Notes under the pieces: model-generated
Seen by the model: the letters and a program-made list of their open reading frames with translations, nothing else
The model's database searches: none
What the model was told of the DNA's origin: nothing
Position numbers and translations under genes: made by a program
In this document: positions 1 to 12,801 of the stretch, piece by piece
Layout of the letters: each line of letters starts with the position of its first letter
How positions within the stretch are numbered: the first letter of the stretch is position 1
Source of the DNA: Chlorops oryzae
Taxonomy: Eukaryota; Arthropoda; Insecta; Diptera; Chloropidae
Length of the DNA: 64,000 nucleotides
Reading direction: 5' to 3'
Assembly: GCA_020466095.1 (NCBI GenBank)
Contig: CM035808.1
Span: 32,825,502-32,889,501 of the forward strand

Positions 1-19
1 TGATTCATTTCTGAATCGT

Positions 20-865
20 TTTTATACCCGACACACTCTGTGTCGAGGGTATATTGCGTTTGTGTGGTTGTATGTAACACCCAGAACCAGTCGAGATAGA
101 CCATACAAAATATATATAGAAATGATCAGCGTCACCAGGAGATTCGATTTAGACATGTCCGTCTGTCTGTCCTGTCTGTCGTCGTCTGTTCTGTATACAG
201 TTTTCTTATCGAAGGAGTTGAGCTATCTTGACGAAATTTGGTATGCGTGCTCACGGGGACATGAGTAAGAACAAGTTCGAGAATGGACCCGATCGGACTA
301 TTTTTAGGGGTACCTCCAGTACTAGGGTCTGTTACGAAAATCACAAAAACTGCTCTAAAATCGAAGTTTTTTAAGATATTTTGATGAAATTTGATATTTG
401 AACATGTTTTAAGGCAAGTAATATGATTTCCAAAAATTTAAAAAGTGGGCGTGGCAGAAGGGTGTTTTTGGAAAATTGTCCCCTACACCCGAAATTCAAA
501 TGGGACTTGAACGAAATTTGGCACTTATGCTTCTTTTGTAGCCTTAAACATCCTCCCAAAAAATTTCCTTGGTCGCTCCATTATTAAGGGTACCTCCAGT
601 ACTAGGGTCTGTTACAAAAATTCCAAAACTGCCTCAAAATCGGACTTTTTCGAAATATTTCAATGAAACTTAGAATTTGAGCGATATTTAAGCCTCCGAT
701 TAGGATTCAAATAAAATGGAAAAGGGGCATGGAAAGGGCGTTTTTAAAAGTTATTAATAGGTTAAAATATTAACTGGGCGTGGTTCAAAAATTATTTAAA
801 CATGTGTGTCTGTCGGGTATTTTATTGTCAGGACCGCCTGACTATAACACCCTTACTTGTTTTAT
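20..865 (+). mobile_element. mini-me-like dispersed repeat
   Basis: The element opens with a small palindrome (TATACCCGACACA ... GTGTCGAGGGTATA), then a TA-rich stretch (about 108-120) and a GTCY stretch (GTCCGTCTGTCTGTCC, about 159-180). It ends in ...ACTATAACACCCTTACTTGTTTT. The (TA)n plus (GTCY)n pairing is the hallmark I know from dipteran mini-me (microsatellite-initiating) elements. Inside, a block of about 283 bp beginning GGGTACCTCCAGTACTAGGG is repeated (from about 306 and from about 588). The same family recurs near 56277-56840, 58300-60110 and as an end fragment at 63238-63280. No coding capacity is seen; short frames through it are chance. Family name is inference from structure. 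Confidence 0.7.
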
Positions 866-1939
866 ATAAAGTTTTTCATTTCTGACAGAGCTGGAGAGAG
901 CCCCTTAGAAAAAAAAATTCCTTTTGAATAAATTTTATGTTTGTTTTCTTTTTAACAACTTTATATTCATAATGTACGGTTTTTAGAATATGATTAAATT
1001 CAAAGAAGAATTTTAATCATAGAGAATTTCAAACTCTTACTCTGGTCAGTTTTTCGATTTTTCGAAAATTCCCACACTTTAGCTTCGCAAAACTCGAAAT
1101 CGAACGAAGACTATTTATGAGTTGAAATTTGACTGGCGTTACCTCATCTTTAGCTCCATTTTATCGTTTCCATGAAAGTAAGAAGAACTGACAGCCAATT
1201 TTTTTTTGAATAAATTATATGGTAATAAAAGAGTAAACTATAAAAATTTCGAATTCATTCAGAGAGTCTTCGCCGAATTTCAAAAGGTCCATTAAATGAC
1301 TGAATATCGAAATTCGAATTCAATCGCGAGTAATCCTAATTTCTGTTTATTATATTCAATTTTTTAATACTTACACATTATAATATTATTACTAAGACTT
1401 TATTCAATGAAAAGATACCTACTATCCTCCAAATAACATCTTTACAGGTGGCATTAATATAACACAATCGAAATTTTCATATTAAAAATGAGATTCTTGG
1501 AACTCTATCAACACTTGAAATCTTTAATTAAATCCGAATTTTTTTAATGTACTAACAAATCGAGAATATACAAAAGTCCGCAAATACATTATCCCAGTAG
1601 GAAATATTTCGAACGATTCGTTCAATGCTTTTATTGAATTAAAAAATGACATCGATTATCTAGATGTGAACTTCTATCTATTTTACATTCCCTCAATTCC
1701 TTGAATTCTCACAATTCCTTGATTTTCGATGATAGATACAGTGACATTTCTTGCAGCGACGCTCAAAAGTTCTCAAAACCGTAAACAAAAATTTTAGCCG
1801 GTTTAATAAAGCAGATTTGCATAAATTAATTTCGCGTCTTTCAGTGTTCATTTTATATTTGTTTGGCACCGTTAATAAAAATTATTTGAAAACAATTTCA
1901 TTTTGTAGACACTAAAGATGTTTATCTTCATATACATAC
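866..1939. other. intergenic, AT-rich
   Basis: AT-rich DNA between the mini-me-like element and the next transposon. I see no coding exon, RNA gene or clear repeat. Confidence 0.5.
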
Positions 1940-1943
1940 ATAT

Positions 1944-3219
1944 GGGCATTTCCATGAATATGTCAACCACGACTGAAAAAATAAAAGTGCTCGAAATTTT
2001 TTTCCAACACTGGCTATGGAAGGCAAAAATACTAAAATATAATTATCTGGAAGCATTTCCAGCCTATTAAAATTTGAAAGAAAAAAAATAACGGCTTAAA
2101 GTCAATTGTCTCGTTGATTGATTTTAAGCAGTTTTGGTCAACTACTTCCTCTCTTCAAACGACTCACTTCAGCTATTTGTAACATTGCAATTCTACTCTC
2201 AAATTATTGTTACAACAACAATTAAGTAGATTCATGAGCAAAGAGAAAATAAGGAGTTCGATTAGCGGTGTTTTTTTTATTTTCCTTGGATGCTATTCTA
2301 ATGTCACGTACGATGACAAAAAACATTGTTTTTTTTCCTCATTTGTTATTTGTCGGTCGCAGGTGAACGAAAATTAATTTCCAAATCAAGGCCATCGGGC
2401 AAATAATAGATTTAAAAAAATTTTTTTTTAATTTCGTAAAACAAAAATTTTATAAACCAAGCAAGTTGGTCACGTACGATATCGTAAGTACTAAAAATGG
2501 TACGATTTGTTGAGAGCCCAATTGAAATTTATTTTTTATTTATTTTTTTTATCATATATCTAAAATTCATTACGAGGCAACAAGAGATGAGCTTAGAATG
2601 AGCAACAAATGAGCTGGGTATTCATTCAAGGGAAAAATAAGAGTTAAATAAGTATATGACAGGGTTGGGTGGCAGCGAAAACTTAACGCCGAATAATTCC
2701 GTAAAAACAATAAATTTAACCGGGACTGTCTTTGTTTGTTATAAATATATTGTTTTTTGAATCGAAAAAATATTTTTTATTGGTCATTAATGAAGAATAA
2801 TAGTGGGGGAAATTATGTCACGTACGATATGTCACGTAAGATATTATATATGAACTTTGTTCCCTATAAAATCAACTAAAGATTTTTTTAATTTAAACAT
2901 AACGAATTTAAAAGGAGAAATATTTCACTAAGTGCAAGAAATTAGAAACAAAAAAATAAACTCCATTAATTCGCAGAGTTTTGCACATTTTTACAAGTAC
3001 CTCAAAAGTACTTCCGTTTTTGGTCACGTACGATATAGCCCTATTTCGCTCGATTTTTCCGACTCAAACATTTCTAATCTACTTAATTTTTTTTTTCAAA
3101 TGATAAACTCTCTGAGTGGAACATATCGACACCATTTTCTTGGAGTCACTCCAATTTTTGTAAAATCTATTCAACTCTATTTGCGTACGAATTCCGCGTA
3201 CGATTACCTGGAAATGCCC
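1944..3219. mobile_element. non-autonomous DNA transposon, 4-bp TSD
   Basis: The ends are inverted (GGGCATTTCCATG... left; ...CTGGAAATGCCC right) and are flanked on both sides by ATAT (1940-1943 and 3220-3223), a plausible 4-bp target-site duplication. The interior has four exact copies of GTCACGTACGAT (2303, 2469, 2817, 3023) plus a variant at 2831. Such repeated internal motifs are typical of transposase-binding subterminal repeats. No transposase frame is seen, so the copy is non-autonomous. The superfamily is unresolved; a 4-bp duplication would fit Sola- or Chapaev-like elements, but that is a guess. Confidence 0.65.
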
Positions 3220-3223
3220 ATAT

Positions 3224-4377
3224 GTGTGTTCGGGTATAAAGATTGGCCTCCATCCAGGACCGAAATGTAGCGCCATCAATTTTCAAAAATTCTAATTACT
3301 TCATCGAAGTGAAAAAGCACTAAACGTTACGTACTAAATCAATTTACAGCTGGATAGAGACCATTCTTCAGTTTGATTACACTGGATTACAAATAATTAA
3401 TTTTTATTTCTTCTGAACATCTGAAAGCACGTTTCTTAAGCCTGAAGTCCGCTATAGATGTTTTTACGTAGAGAAAATAGTGTAGAGTGCAGAGAATCGA
3501 CTTTTGTTTTGATTTTTGGAAAACAAATAGTTTTTTAAGGAGTATTGCAGCTTTTTCGAGCAGAACTAGAAAATGAGTCATCCGAGGAACAAATTATCTT
3601 TTAAATTAATGAAAATAAACCCCTCGAAGGCTTTATTCTCACATGGTTTTAAGATCGGTGAAGAAAATAGGATTCTGTAGACCTTTAAACATTAAAAGTG
3701 CCTTTAGATCTAAATTTAGAAAAAAAAACAAAATTTAATTTCCAATTTCTTTAAAATATTTTTTTTTTATTAAAGCAATCCATTTTAAGTAAATTTTTAT
3801 TATAAAATAGACTGTTTTTGTTTTATTTATTTATTATTATAATTTTTTTTTTTTTTCGTTAAATATACATTTACAAACACGAATTTACAAACGCTTGCAC
3901 ATACAATTCTTTGTTGCCCTTAACAATTGATATAATGAGGGCAAACAATGGACACACATGTAACATTTTCCAAGCCTTTACAATTTTCTTAGTTATTAAT
4001 ATATAGCAGACACTGGTACTTATTATATTGTAACAAATGGTTTAACCAGGATGCGGAAAAGGACTTTAAAAGACGTGTGAGATATATTTAAGTTGTAGAT
4101 TTTAAAGAGTTTTTTTTTTTCAATAACGAAATGGTTGAAACTACAAAGACTTGGTTGAAAAAGTTATTCTTAGAAATTGCAATAGTCCATAAAAGGTTTT
4201 AGTTTTTGTTCTTTCCATTAAATATCTCACTCAGAAGTTAACCGTGAGAACACAGTGAGTTGTTTGAAGTGTCCCTTTACTTTACATAAAAAACGAAGTG
4301 GTTATTCGCACGTATAACTCATAACAATTTCTTTTTTATTGCAATTGCAGCAATCTTATAGAAAAATATTACACTTT
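3224..4377. other. intergenic, AT-rich
   Basis: No coding exon recognised. Homopolymer A/T runs and short frames only. Confidence 0.5.

Positions 4378-4412
<35 letters not shown>
4378..4412. repeat. (CT)n microsatellite
   Basis: An uninterrupted run of about 16 CT units. Confidence 0.9.
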
Positions 4413-4415
<3 letters not shown>

Positions 4416-4867
4416 CACTCTTTCATTTGCGTTAGATTTGTTTATATGCATTAACCTTTAAAAGCCTCAAGTATCAAATTTGATACCGATCTTTTAATAT
4501 GAACTTCCTGTTGGTCCGTGGTTAAGTTTTCACTGTCCCCAGTTATCAAATTTGATACCTGTCTTTTTTCCAAATAAACATATCACTTATGCAATGCTTT
4601 TTTTTTAATTTTTAGAATTTTTCCTTTATCTGGCCCTTGAAAAGAGCCCGTTCATACTTTTTTTAGCATTTTGAAAAATCAGGTTTTTAATGGTTAACAC
4701 TTTATTCTCCTGAATTTATTCATATTACATATTAAAATTTTTCAAAAAACACTTCAAACACAAGTACTAAATATCACCGCGAAAAAGCTTTTTCGATTCT
4801 ACCATGCCACCATTCTTTAGCCAAATAACAACTTCCTTTCATTTTTTTTTTTTTTTTTTAAACACTA

Positions 4868-4985
4868 ACCCCCTTATTCATAATGAAATTTTAAATTTAA
4901 AACATTGTTTAAATGTCAAATTTCCATACAAAAATTTAATTTAAACAATATTTTAGATTTGAAATTTGATTATGAATAAGGGGGT
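4868..4985. mobile_element. fold-back MITE, TAA target duplication
   Basis: An almost complete palindrome of about 118 bp: the left arm starts CCCCCTTATTCATAAT and the right arm ends ATTATGAATAAGGGGG. TAA flanks both ends (4866-4868 and 4985-4987), as expected for PIF/Harbinger-type MITEs with 3-bp TWA duplications. The arms continue to pair for about 50 bases with mismatches. Non-coding. Confidence 0.75.
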
Positions 4986-4987
4986 AA

Positions 4988-5549
4988 ATTTACAAAAATA
5001 TATATTTAAATACTTTACTTTTACTTAGGGTCTAATGTTACCTAGTTACATTTATTTTAAATTTAGTATATAAAAAAATTGTTCTAATTTTTCCAATTGC
5101 TAAAAGCTGATTAAACTCAAAATAAAAATTAACAAATACAAATAAAACGAGCTTAGAAAATATTTAAAAAAAATTAAAAATAAAAACATAAAACAATTAT
5201 ACATTTTATATAATTATTTATAAATGAGTTTGACCTGCAAATTGTGTTAAAAAAAAAATTTGCTTAACATATGTTTGATAAAAACTATTTGTATTCAATG
5301 TTATTATATTTAGTTTTGTATTTTTTATTTTTCGAATCCTTTGAGCGATAAAACCCAAGACAGTAGCAATAAGTGGGCTTTTGCAAAATTTTTACCAGGA
5401 AATTTGTACTATTTTTCAATGACCCAGCGGCCAAAATGCTGCCTACAGAAGCGATGAATCGTAACACATTTTTTAAGGCCCTTCTAGTATACTTTTGGTC
5501 GAGCATGGCCGTTTTGTAGAGTGAACGCCTACCACTACCACCACCACAC
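4988..5549. other. intergenic, AT-rich
   Basis: No supported gene. An 88-codon minus-strand frame (5285-5551) ends in the minisatellite and has no recognisable domain. Confidence 0.45.
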
Positions 5550-5685
5550 AAAGTAAGCTATTGGTAGGCAGTTCGCCTACAATCTCGTATACTTTGTAAG
5601 CTATTGGTAGGCAGTTCGACTACAATCTTGTATACTTTGTAGTTGTTAATATTCAGTTCGGTTACAGTCTCGCATACTTTGTAGG
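5550..5685. repeat. 43-bp minisatellite, three copies
   Basis: Direct repeats with a 43-bp period: AAGCTATTGGTAGGCAGTTC begins at 5555 and 5598, and a third, diverged copy starts near 5641. Each unit ends in ...TATACTTTGT or a variant. Confidence 0.85.
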
Positions 5686-7721
5686 CGGTAGACACTGTTG
5701 GCCGCTGGAAAAGAGCCGATTTCGCTAGATCCAAAGAAAAAGTTGACAAAGTTTTTAGAGCAAAAGCGAAAAGGGGAATTCTAAAAGAAGACATAAAAGG
5801 CTGGAAATGGATTTGTATAGGTTTGAAAGATATAAAAAATAGCCCCATAGTTTTTTATTTTTTTTTATTGAGTTTAAAAAATGCAAAATAATTTAGGACA
5901 TCGTTCACTAGTTGGCATTATTGTATTTAAAACTGTACTCTACGTCATTTCTAATATAAAAAAGCCTCAATAACCGAGCAAAGGAACCATTCAAAAGACT
6001 ATTCATGCAATTGGTTTTTTCCATTGTAGTTCTTTGTGCTGTTTGTTCTCTACCAAGTTAAAAAAAAAAAATAGGCGGTTGTACATATCAACCCGATTCT
6101 AAATATTCCCGGGGGAATTTTTTTCTGCGGATTAAAAGAAAATTTCTACCATTCTAAGCACCACACTGGTAAGGGGATATAAAGAGAGCAAGAATTCTGG
6201 AAATTTTTAAGGACATATCATCACATTCTCCGTTTGATTGACGCTTAGAACACTCCCTTTTTCCGCGAAGAAAAAGTTCTAGAAAAAGAATTCCCGAGGA
6301 ATATTCATTTGGAATAGGGCTGTATTTCTTTAAATTTATTCTGCTTAATTTAAGTCTTGAAAAAATCACTGGTAAGTTGAAAAAAAAAAAAAAATGAACA
6401 GATTGTCATTATAAAGAAGTAAGAAAAAAGCAAGCGAACAAAAATTTCTTTTATAACCAAACCAGTTATTGGGAGATTTGTCATATGCAAATTCCCTTCC
6501 AAAGCACAAATGTTTCATAATTATATTTTTTCACTCAAATTCTACAAAACTTTTTTTAGCCGCCCGCGTTTAAAGTTTTCCATTTTTTTTTTTAAATCAT
6601 CTCTAAAGCAAACCTATTCTCGCAAAAAGGCACTCAATGGAAGCAAAAAATTAGTTCGTTATTCTTTCTAAAACAAACTTCTTGTGTTTGATCTTAAGTT
6701 TTTTTTTTTTTTTTTTTGTATAACTTCCCATTTCCAATGGTCTGTCTTGTCAGCTAATTGGTAACACATCGCTTACAGATACTTTCTTTGATTTATCGCA
6801 CACATTATGGCTGATAGCGGCACGTGCAGGTAGCTTCATCATATTTGGCCTTAAATAACAGATAAGAAGGCAGCCTAAGCAAGTTTCGTATAGCATCATC
6901 ATATATGTGGATCTAGCTTCGAAATGAGATAAAATACTCAATGAGAATTTCTTCGAATTAAAAAAAAAAAAAAAAAAATTGTATACAATAACTTTTTTCA
7001 TGTTTTTCGTGGCTTTGTGACTGGTTTTTGTAACGCCGGCTTATAAAGCTATTCTTGAACAAGTGACGAGCTTTTTTTTAAATGATGTGAAACGAAGTTC
7101 GTCTCGCCATGATACCATTCGAGAAAAATAATAAAAAGTTTAAAGAGATTAAAAAGATATGTCTGCGTAAGAGCAAAAGTTTTTTGGAATCGTTAGACGC
7201 AATGCTTTGGTTAGAGCCAATTTTAAAGTCATTGGAGGAATCAAAAGACTCGGAAATTGTCTGCAATTTGTTGTATGGTTTTCAAGGATCTACACATTAC
7301 AATCGCTATTAGATTATCAAGAATAGTTCTCGACTCTCACGAAAATGAAACGATAAGAAAAAGCTATAGCACATTCATTGCACTTCAAATTTATGAGTAT
7401 AACTGGGTCCATTAAATTAATACAAGATTTTTTGGAAGTAATCCCGGAAAAATATTTGAATTTCAGAATATAAAAAATAATTGCAATTTCAAACAAGTAA
7501 GGGATTTTTATAGAAAAGCGAGCCTGAAAATATAAAACCCAAAATACATGAAGATTTTCATGATCCGATCACTTTTGAAATTTTTTGAAAATTCATTGTA
7601 TCAAACTGGTAGTGTGGAAAATGATTACGTGAACTGCACGAAGGGTTAACCATATGACCTAACTTGTTCTTGGTATATTGTGGTTATACCATTTATAATC
7701 ATATTTATATCTTGAATAAAA
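5686..7721. other. intergenic, AT-rich
   Basis: No coding exon recognised in about 2 kb. Poly-A/T runs are frequent (for example 6960-6978 and 6700-6717). Frames of 60-80 codons show no domain or splice context. Confidence 0.5.
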
Positions 7722-7930
7722 ATTGAAAATGGTATTGCGGGGTCGGGTAGCCCCAGAACCGAAGTTCGGCAACGGTTCTGCCTGGTCTTGGGTACGACTC
7801 CCTTGTGGGAGTATCGCAGGGGTTGTGGTATTCAATATGGAGAGGATAGCTCCGAAAATTCACCAAGGTTCGCCGATACGGTCAATGCCCAACGTTACAA
7901 TGTTGCATAGATCACACAAACAATAAAGCT
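7722..7930. other. GC-rich island, function unknown
   Basis: This stretch is clearly richer in G+C than its surroundings. It contains several short inverted repeats, for example CAGAACCG/CGGTTCTG and ACTCCC(TTGT)GGGAGT. A 67-codon plus-strand frame (7723-7926) crosses it, but I recognise no domain in it. It could be a structured RNA gene, a fragment of a mobile element or a conserved regulatory element; the sequence alone does not decide. Confidence 0.35.
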
Positions 7931-8525
7931 TCGCCTCGAAGGTTAATCGAATCTCCTCGATTTATGGTATACGGAAACCAAATAAGATGTCCTTGTATTT
8001 TGTTGTGAAAATGTCCCCATACATATGTGTTCATATGCATACATACATACGTACAGGTGCACTGGGACCTCTAGGGGCTATTGTTTGTTGAATACGAACA
8101 TTACGAATGCCTTATATGGTTAATTTTTTTAAATCCTTGAATGATGCAATGATGCTCAAATGCAATTCTGTTAAATATAAGATCGTTTCGATGATTAGAC
8201 AATCACTGGGACTTTCTGGTTAACATACGAAACTTGCTTAGCTGCAGTCAAACAAAACGCTCCGATTGCATTCATTACTGCTGCACGCCAGAACTATATT
8301 TATATGTATAAGAAATTAGTTTAAAAATTAAGATTTGAACATTAAGAGAAGTATTGGAATTCAACGCAATTTGATTTTGAATCCTATTTGCGATTCCATG
8401 GCTTACCCATTTGCTGTAAGCGTCCCAACTTCGTTGCAATTTGTAAATTTAACAATTTAAAACGACATTGGCAACATGAAAACAGTTTTTTTTTTTTTTC
8501 AGCCAGAATTCATATAGCCAAAGCG

Positions 8526-10902
8526 CTATTTACTCTGGTCCATATGGTTTTTTGTGAGCGACTCCGATGATTTCTGACTTGATATATCTGTCACTATTGA
8601 TCGAACGATCTTTCTACTGGATCCGTTGGCAAATTTCTGCAATGGTTTTATAATTACCGTCCGAGATGTCTTTTCAATTGGCGGTGGCGACCTCTTAGCT
8701 GGACTAATGCACTCATCCGAGCTGGAACTACCGGGCGTCGGTAAACGTTTTAGGATCGAAATATTCTTCAGTGACATTTGATGTGATGAAGAAATTGTAA
8801 TAGTTTTGCTATTAGCCTTTCTATTCGTACAACTGGTTGTTGTATTCGTTGCGTTTTTAATAATGTCACAAAGCTGCGCTGATGGTTGCACACTCGTTTG
8901 AACGAGTACACTTGGACGCGATTGGGATTGTGATGTTATCGTTGGCGGTGGCGGTGGTGTAATTGACGACACCGTATGATCAAAACAATTGTCCTCATTG
9001 TGATCGATGCTGCTTGCTGGTGACAATGAAATATCACTGCTTTGATAGCTTGCTGGACTCTTTTGGTTGTATTGCAAATTCCTGGCCGCTGTTACATTGA
9101 CAATACATACAGACTTCGATATTGAACTTTTAACAGAATCAGTTTCAGGTGGCACTAATGCCAGTGTAGAAGTATCATCGATGCTTGCTTTTGCATCAAT
9201 GCTAGCTTGAGGTTTTTGTACATTCGCTGTTGGTGTTATGCCGCTAAAGTTGTCGTTGCGCTTTTGTAAATTCTCGATCAAATAGAGTACGATCCGTTCC
9301 AATTGTTGTGGATTCCTCGACGCTGGTACATTCTCCAACGAGTTACTGGGAATTTTGGTATTTATGATGATAGAGAATTTCTTTTTCATTTCTTGAACCT
9401 TGCGTTTCCCTTCCTCTTCATCGAGTAGTGTATTGACACAGACGAATGAATGAACTTTATTGGTACTTTTATCAATCTCCAAATATCCCCGCGATTGCAG
9501 ATAAATGAAGTGTCCATTGCGGGAGAGTAAACGATAGCAGCTCTCCCCATAGTTACTATTACAGTCATACATCTGCCTAAGAGCTACTATAACCCATCGA
9601 ACGTCATCTTGATGCATAAACGTAAATGGGCAAAGATTTCGAACCTTTTATTTCATAAATCAAATAAAAAAAAAACAAAATTTTTTTAAAATAATTTCAT
9701 TGAAAAGTCTTCTGGGGAACAATTTCAAAACCTACCTCATCTTTCATGTAGCCTGCAACAAGGCCTATTCGCTGATCACAGTCAATGATGCGACCATCTA
9801 TTAAATGGCGCGTCTTATATTCCAGATTGTTTGCTTCCAGCAGTCGTCCCACTGTTTTTGGTGGTCGTATTACACGCGCCATAGCAACAAGCACAATATC
9901 GTTTCCACTAATGCCATGTAAAGCGGCCTGCGCTATGGTAGCCTCATGTTGCAACCAATGGGAGTGTAATGCATTTGGCCCAATGGTACTGTTGCCGTTA
10001 CTGCTACTGCTACTATTATTTCTTGAGCGTCTTATTAGTTGTGAGACGATAGGAAAATTTCCAGTCGACGTCGAACAGTCGCTACGCCGAAATAGACCGT
10101 CTATCATAACAATCTCATATTTCCTTGTCGTTTCCGAGCGTGTACCTGCACGCGCAAGACGCACAGTAAAGCAACGACGATCCTCACGCAGGTTTTTGTC
10201 TATGTCAGCATAATTATCTGTTATATTACACCTCTTCGGCTGTCTAGCACTTCGAAACGAATGCAAGGATGCTACAATATCGCAATCGTCATTTGTAAGA
10301 TTTCCATTTGCTTCATGGCAGTCGTCTATGTTATCTTTCGATATAGCCTCGTCGTCGCCGTCGTCACCTTCGTCGTCATTTGTGCGAAATAACGCTTCCA
10401 TATTACGCGGTATGAGCTGTTGCAGTATAAGGGCTTGATCTTCAGGATGAACTATATGCAATATATTTTGTCCATACAGGTCGGATTGGCAATGACCCAA
10501 CAATTGCTCCACACTTGATGATATTAGGACGATTTGCCCATGGCAAGTCAATGTTATAAAGAAACTATCAAGCAATTGCAGCAGTGCATCCGTCAATTGT
10601 GGCGGCAATGGTTGATTCAAAGAGGAGGAGTATTCACCATCTCTCATCTTCGCCTTTCCGAAAACATATCGCAGCCGAAGACCATGAGCAGCAAACCTTA
10701 ACACAGCCGTCTTGTCCATTCGTCGATTTGAATCGGCAACATGTGGAACCATTGTGGCCAGCTCCTGAATACTAGCGTTCAACTTATCCCGTCGCTGTTT
10801 CTCGGCGAGATTCCTAGCCTCCCGCCCATTGTGCGGCAAGCTAGCGTTCTCTAGAACGATCGGAGTTGCACTTATGCTCATTACTGAGCTGGAATACGTC
10901 AC
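8526..10902 (-). CDS. Met: bHLH-PAS juvenile hormone receptor, Met/gce family
   Basis: Nuclear ligand-binding transcription factor that, in insects, binds juvenile hormone through PAS-B and activates target genes with a bHLH-PAS partner (Taiman/SRC). Two exons: 10902-9736 and 9644-8526, with a 91-bp GT-AG intron (9735-9645). Joining them gives an uninterrupted 761-codon protein, close to Drosophila Met as I remember it (about 716 aa). The bHLH covers residues about 26-83 (GREARNLAEKQRRDKLNASI, then ...DKTAVLRFAAHGLRL). PAS-A lies around 100-270 and contains an acidic insertion. PAS-B, about 345-470, spans the intron. The tail is Ser/Thr-rich. The start is the first ATG ahead of the bHLH. The single short intron favours Met over the intron-rich paralogue gce, as I recall them; gce cannot be excluded. 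Confidence 0.88.
9645..9735 (-). other. intron of Met inside the PAS-B region
   Basis: Donor GAG|GTAGGT and acceptor AAAAG|GTTCG on the minus strand. Both exons are phase 0 here, and joining them restores the PAS-B run ...MKDEV-RNLCPFTFMHQDD. Confidence 0.85.
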
Positions 10903-12801
10903 CTTGATTGCTAGCGGTTCGTCGTTTTGGTGTGTTCGTTTTTTCGCTCTTCGAATTGTTTACCTTACCAATTTTTGCTGGAAATCACTCGCCATACCTC
11001 CGTGCACTCTATTCCTGTTGCCATACACCAACATCAGTTCAACCTAACGTTTTGCTTTTCTTTTGAGTTTTCAAGGTCTCAGTCGAGTCGCTCCGCCCGC
11101 TCCCTCCCACTCTAACTTGTACTCTATTGCTTCTCTTCTTCTTCTTCCTTTGGCGAGAGATGTTTTCTCTTTTTGTATTTTGTTTGTGTGTGATTTCAAA
11201 CAGATTCTCAATTCTCCGAACACACTAATTACCGCAAATGATTAAAACGCAGTTGTTATCGATTATGTATTATTATGTTATGGACAAGAAATTGTGTTTT
11301 TCCTTTTGCGCTTTCCTTTTTATTTTATTTTATTTTATTTTTTTTTTTCGTAGCAAAAACGACAGGTCTTAAAATTTCTACAAATTGTTTTATGTCAAAC
11401 TGACGCAAATTAGTTTCAGATACGTCATGAGTTCTCGACATCAGATGTTCTTGCGTGTGTGTCGTCACAAGCGACGGGTTTTACTAAACCTTCAAGGCAA
11501 ATAACGCCAGAGTATGAATTTCAGTTCAAGGACCATTTGAAATCGATTGTAATATAACAATCAGAATGAACCATTAAACTTTTAAGTGTTTTAGTGATAT
11601 TAATAGCTGATCCGGCGAACTTTGTACCGCCTTAAGGAGACCTTCTGGTCTAGAATATTTTGAAAATTGGTTTTTTATTTTTATTTTTTATATTTCGAAA
11701 GAATAGACTTCTAAGAATATGCTGGCAAAGTTTCGTGAAGATATTGACAATATTTTCTTTGCTACAGCCGTTTTAGTAGGTGCAGACAGCAGACAGAGCG
11801 ATTGATCAAAGCAACTTTGAACGCGTTTATCTCAAAATTACTTTTTTTGACCTGGCGTACAGAAAACAAAAAAGCCATCGAACCAATTCGTCTGAAATTT
11901 TTATATGTTATTCGCAACATCAATGGCTATCGCGTGAGCTAGAATCAAATTTTTATTTCAAGAACTTCATAGTTTTTCATACAAAAATTTGTAAAAAAAA
12001 AGCGCGTTTTTCAAAGTGTTAAATTAAAAATTGCGCCATTTTGTCAATTTTCAAAATTTATTTGTTCTACCTCACGCGATAGCCGCATTCATTCTGATAA
12101 ATTTTAATTTAACACCTTGAAAAACGCATGGATATTATATAAATATATATATATATATATATTATTTTTCAAATAACCCGAACTTAAGAAATCGTGTACG
12201 CCACGGACTTACTTTTTTAAAAAGAGTCCATTTCGGCGCCATTTTTAAAGTAGAAAAAAATGGACGGATCGATTTGACAATGCACATGCAAAAAACCTTT
12301 GGTCTAAAAGTACCTTTACTGTCCTATAATTTTTTTATAAATGACATTGCTCATACGTCAGTTACGAAAAATAAATTTTACTTCTGAGGGCCACGCGTCA
12401 AAGAATATTTATCGTACGAGCTCAAAAATTTTTGTAAGACCAACAGCTCGTTTGAACATTATTTCTTCTATGATAAATTATGAGAGTTTTTCTCTGTTTA
12501 ATATTTAAACAGTAAATTAATAATTGTGGTCCAAAAATGATGAAAAATGTATTGAAATTGTAATTTATGCAAATTTAAAAGAAGAGATTCGAAATTCGCT
12601 CTATCAGTTCCGCATACCTTCTCTTTTCAATTTTCCAGTGAATCACAAAATATTTGTCCATCTCTATTTATCGAAATTTGACATTTAATTTTATCTATAA
12701 GCTCAATATCTATCCATCAAAATAAGGCGTCAAAACCAGTGAAAATGAGTTAAAAATGAAGACGAAATTGTGAGGAGCGCTATATATTCCTATATATTCC
12801 A
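10903..12801. other. intergenic between Met and RhoGAP5A
   Basis: Divergent spacer of 1.9 kb that should hold both promoters and the Met 5' UTR (10903 to about 11250 is less AT-rich). It also holds a degenerate repeat: sequence around 11880-12030 (…GGCTATCGCGTGAG…, GTTTTTCAAAGTGTTAAATT) recurs inverted at about 12070-12130 (CTCACGCGATAGCC, AATTTAACACCTTGAAAAAC). A TA-dinucleotide run lies at about 12138-12163. No other coding exon is seen. Confidence 0.55.

Noticed and set aside
2932..3270. 112-codon plus-strand frame
   Set aside because: It lacks an ATG start, lies inside and beyond the 1944-3219 transposon, and shows no transposase motif.
9785..10213. 142-codon plus-strand frame
   Set aside because: It is antisense to the PAS-coding exon of Met; a shadow of the real gene.
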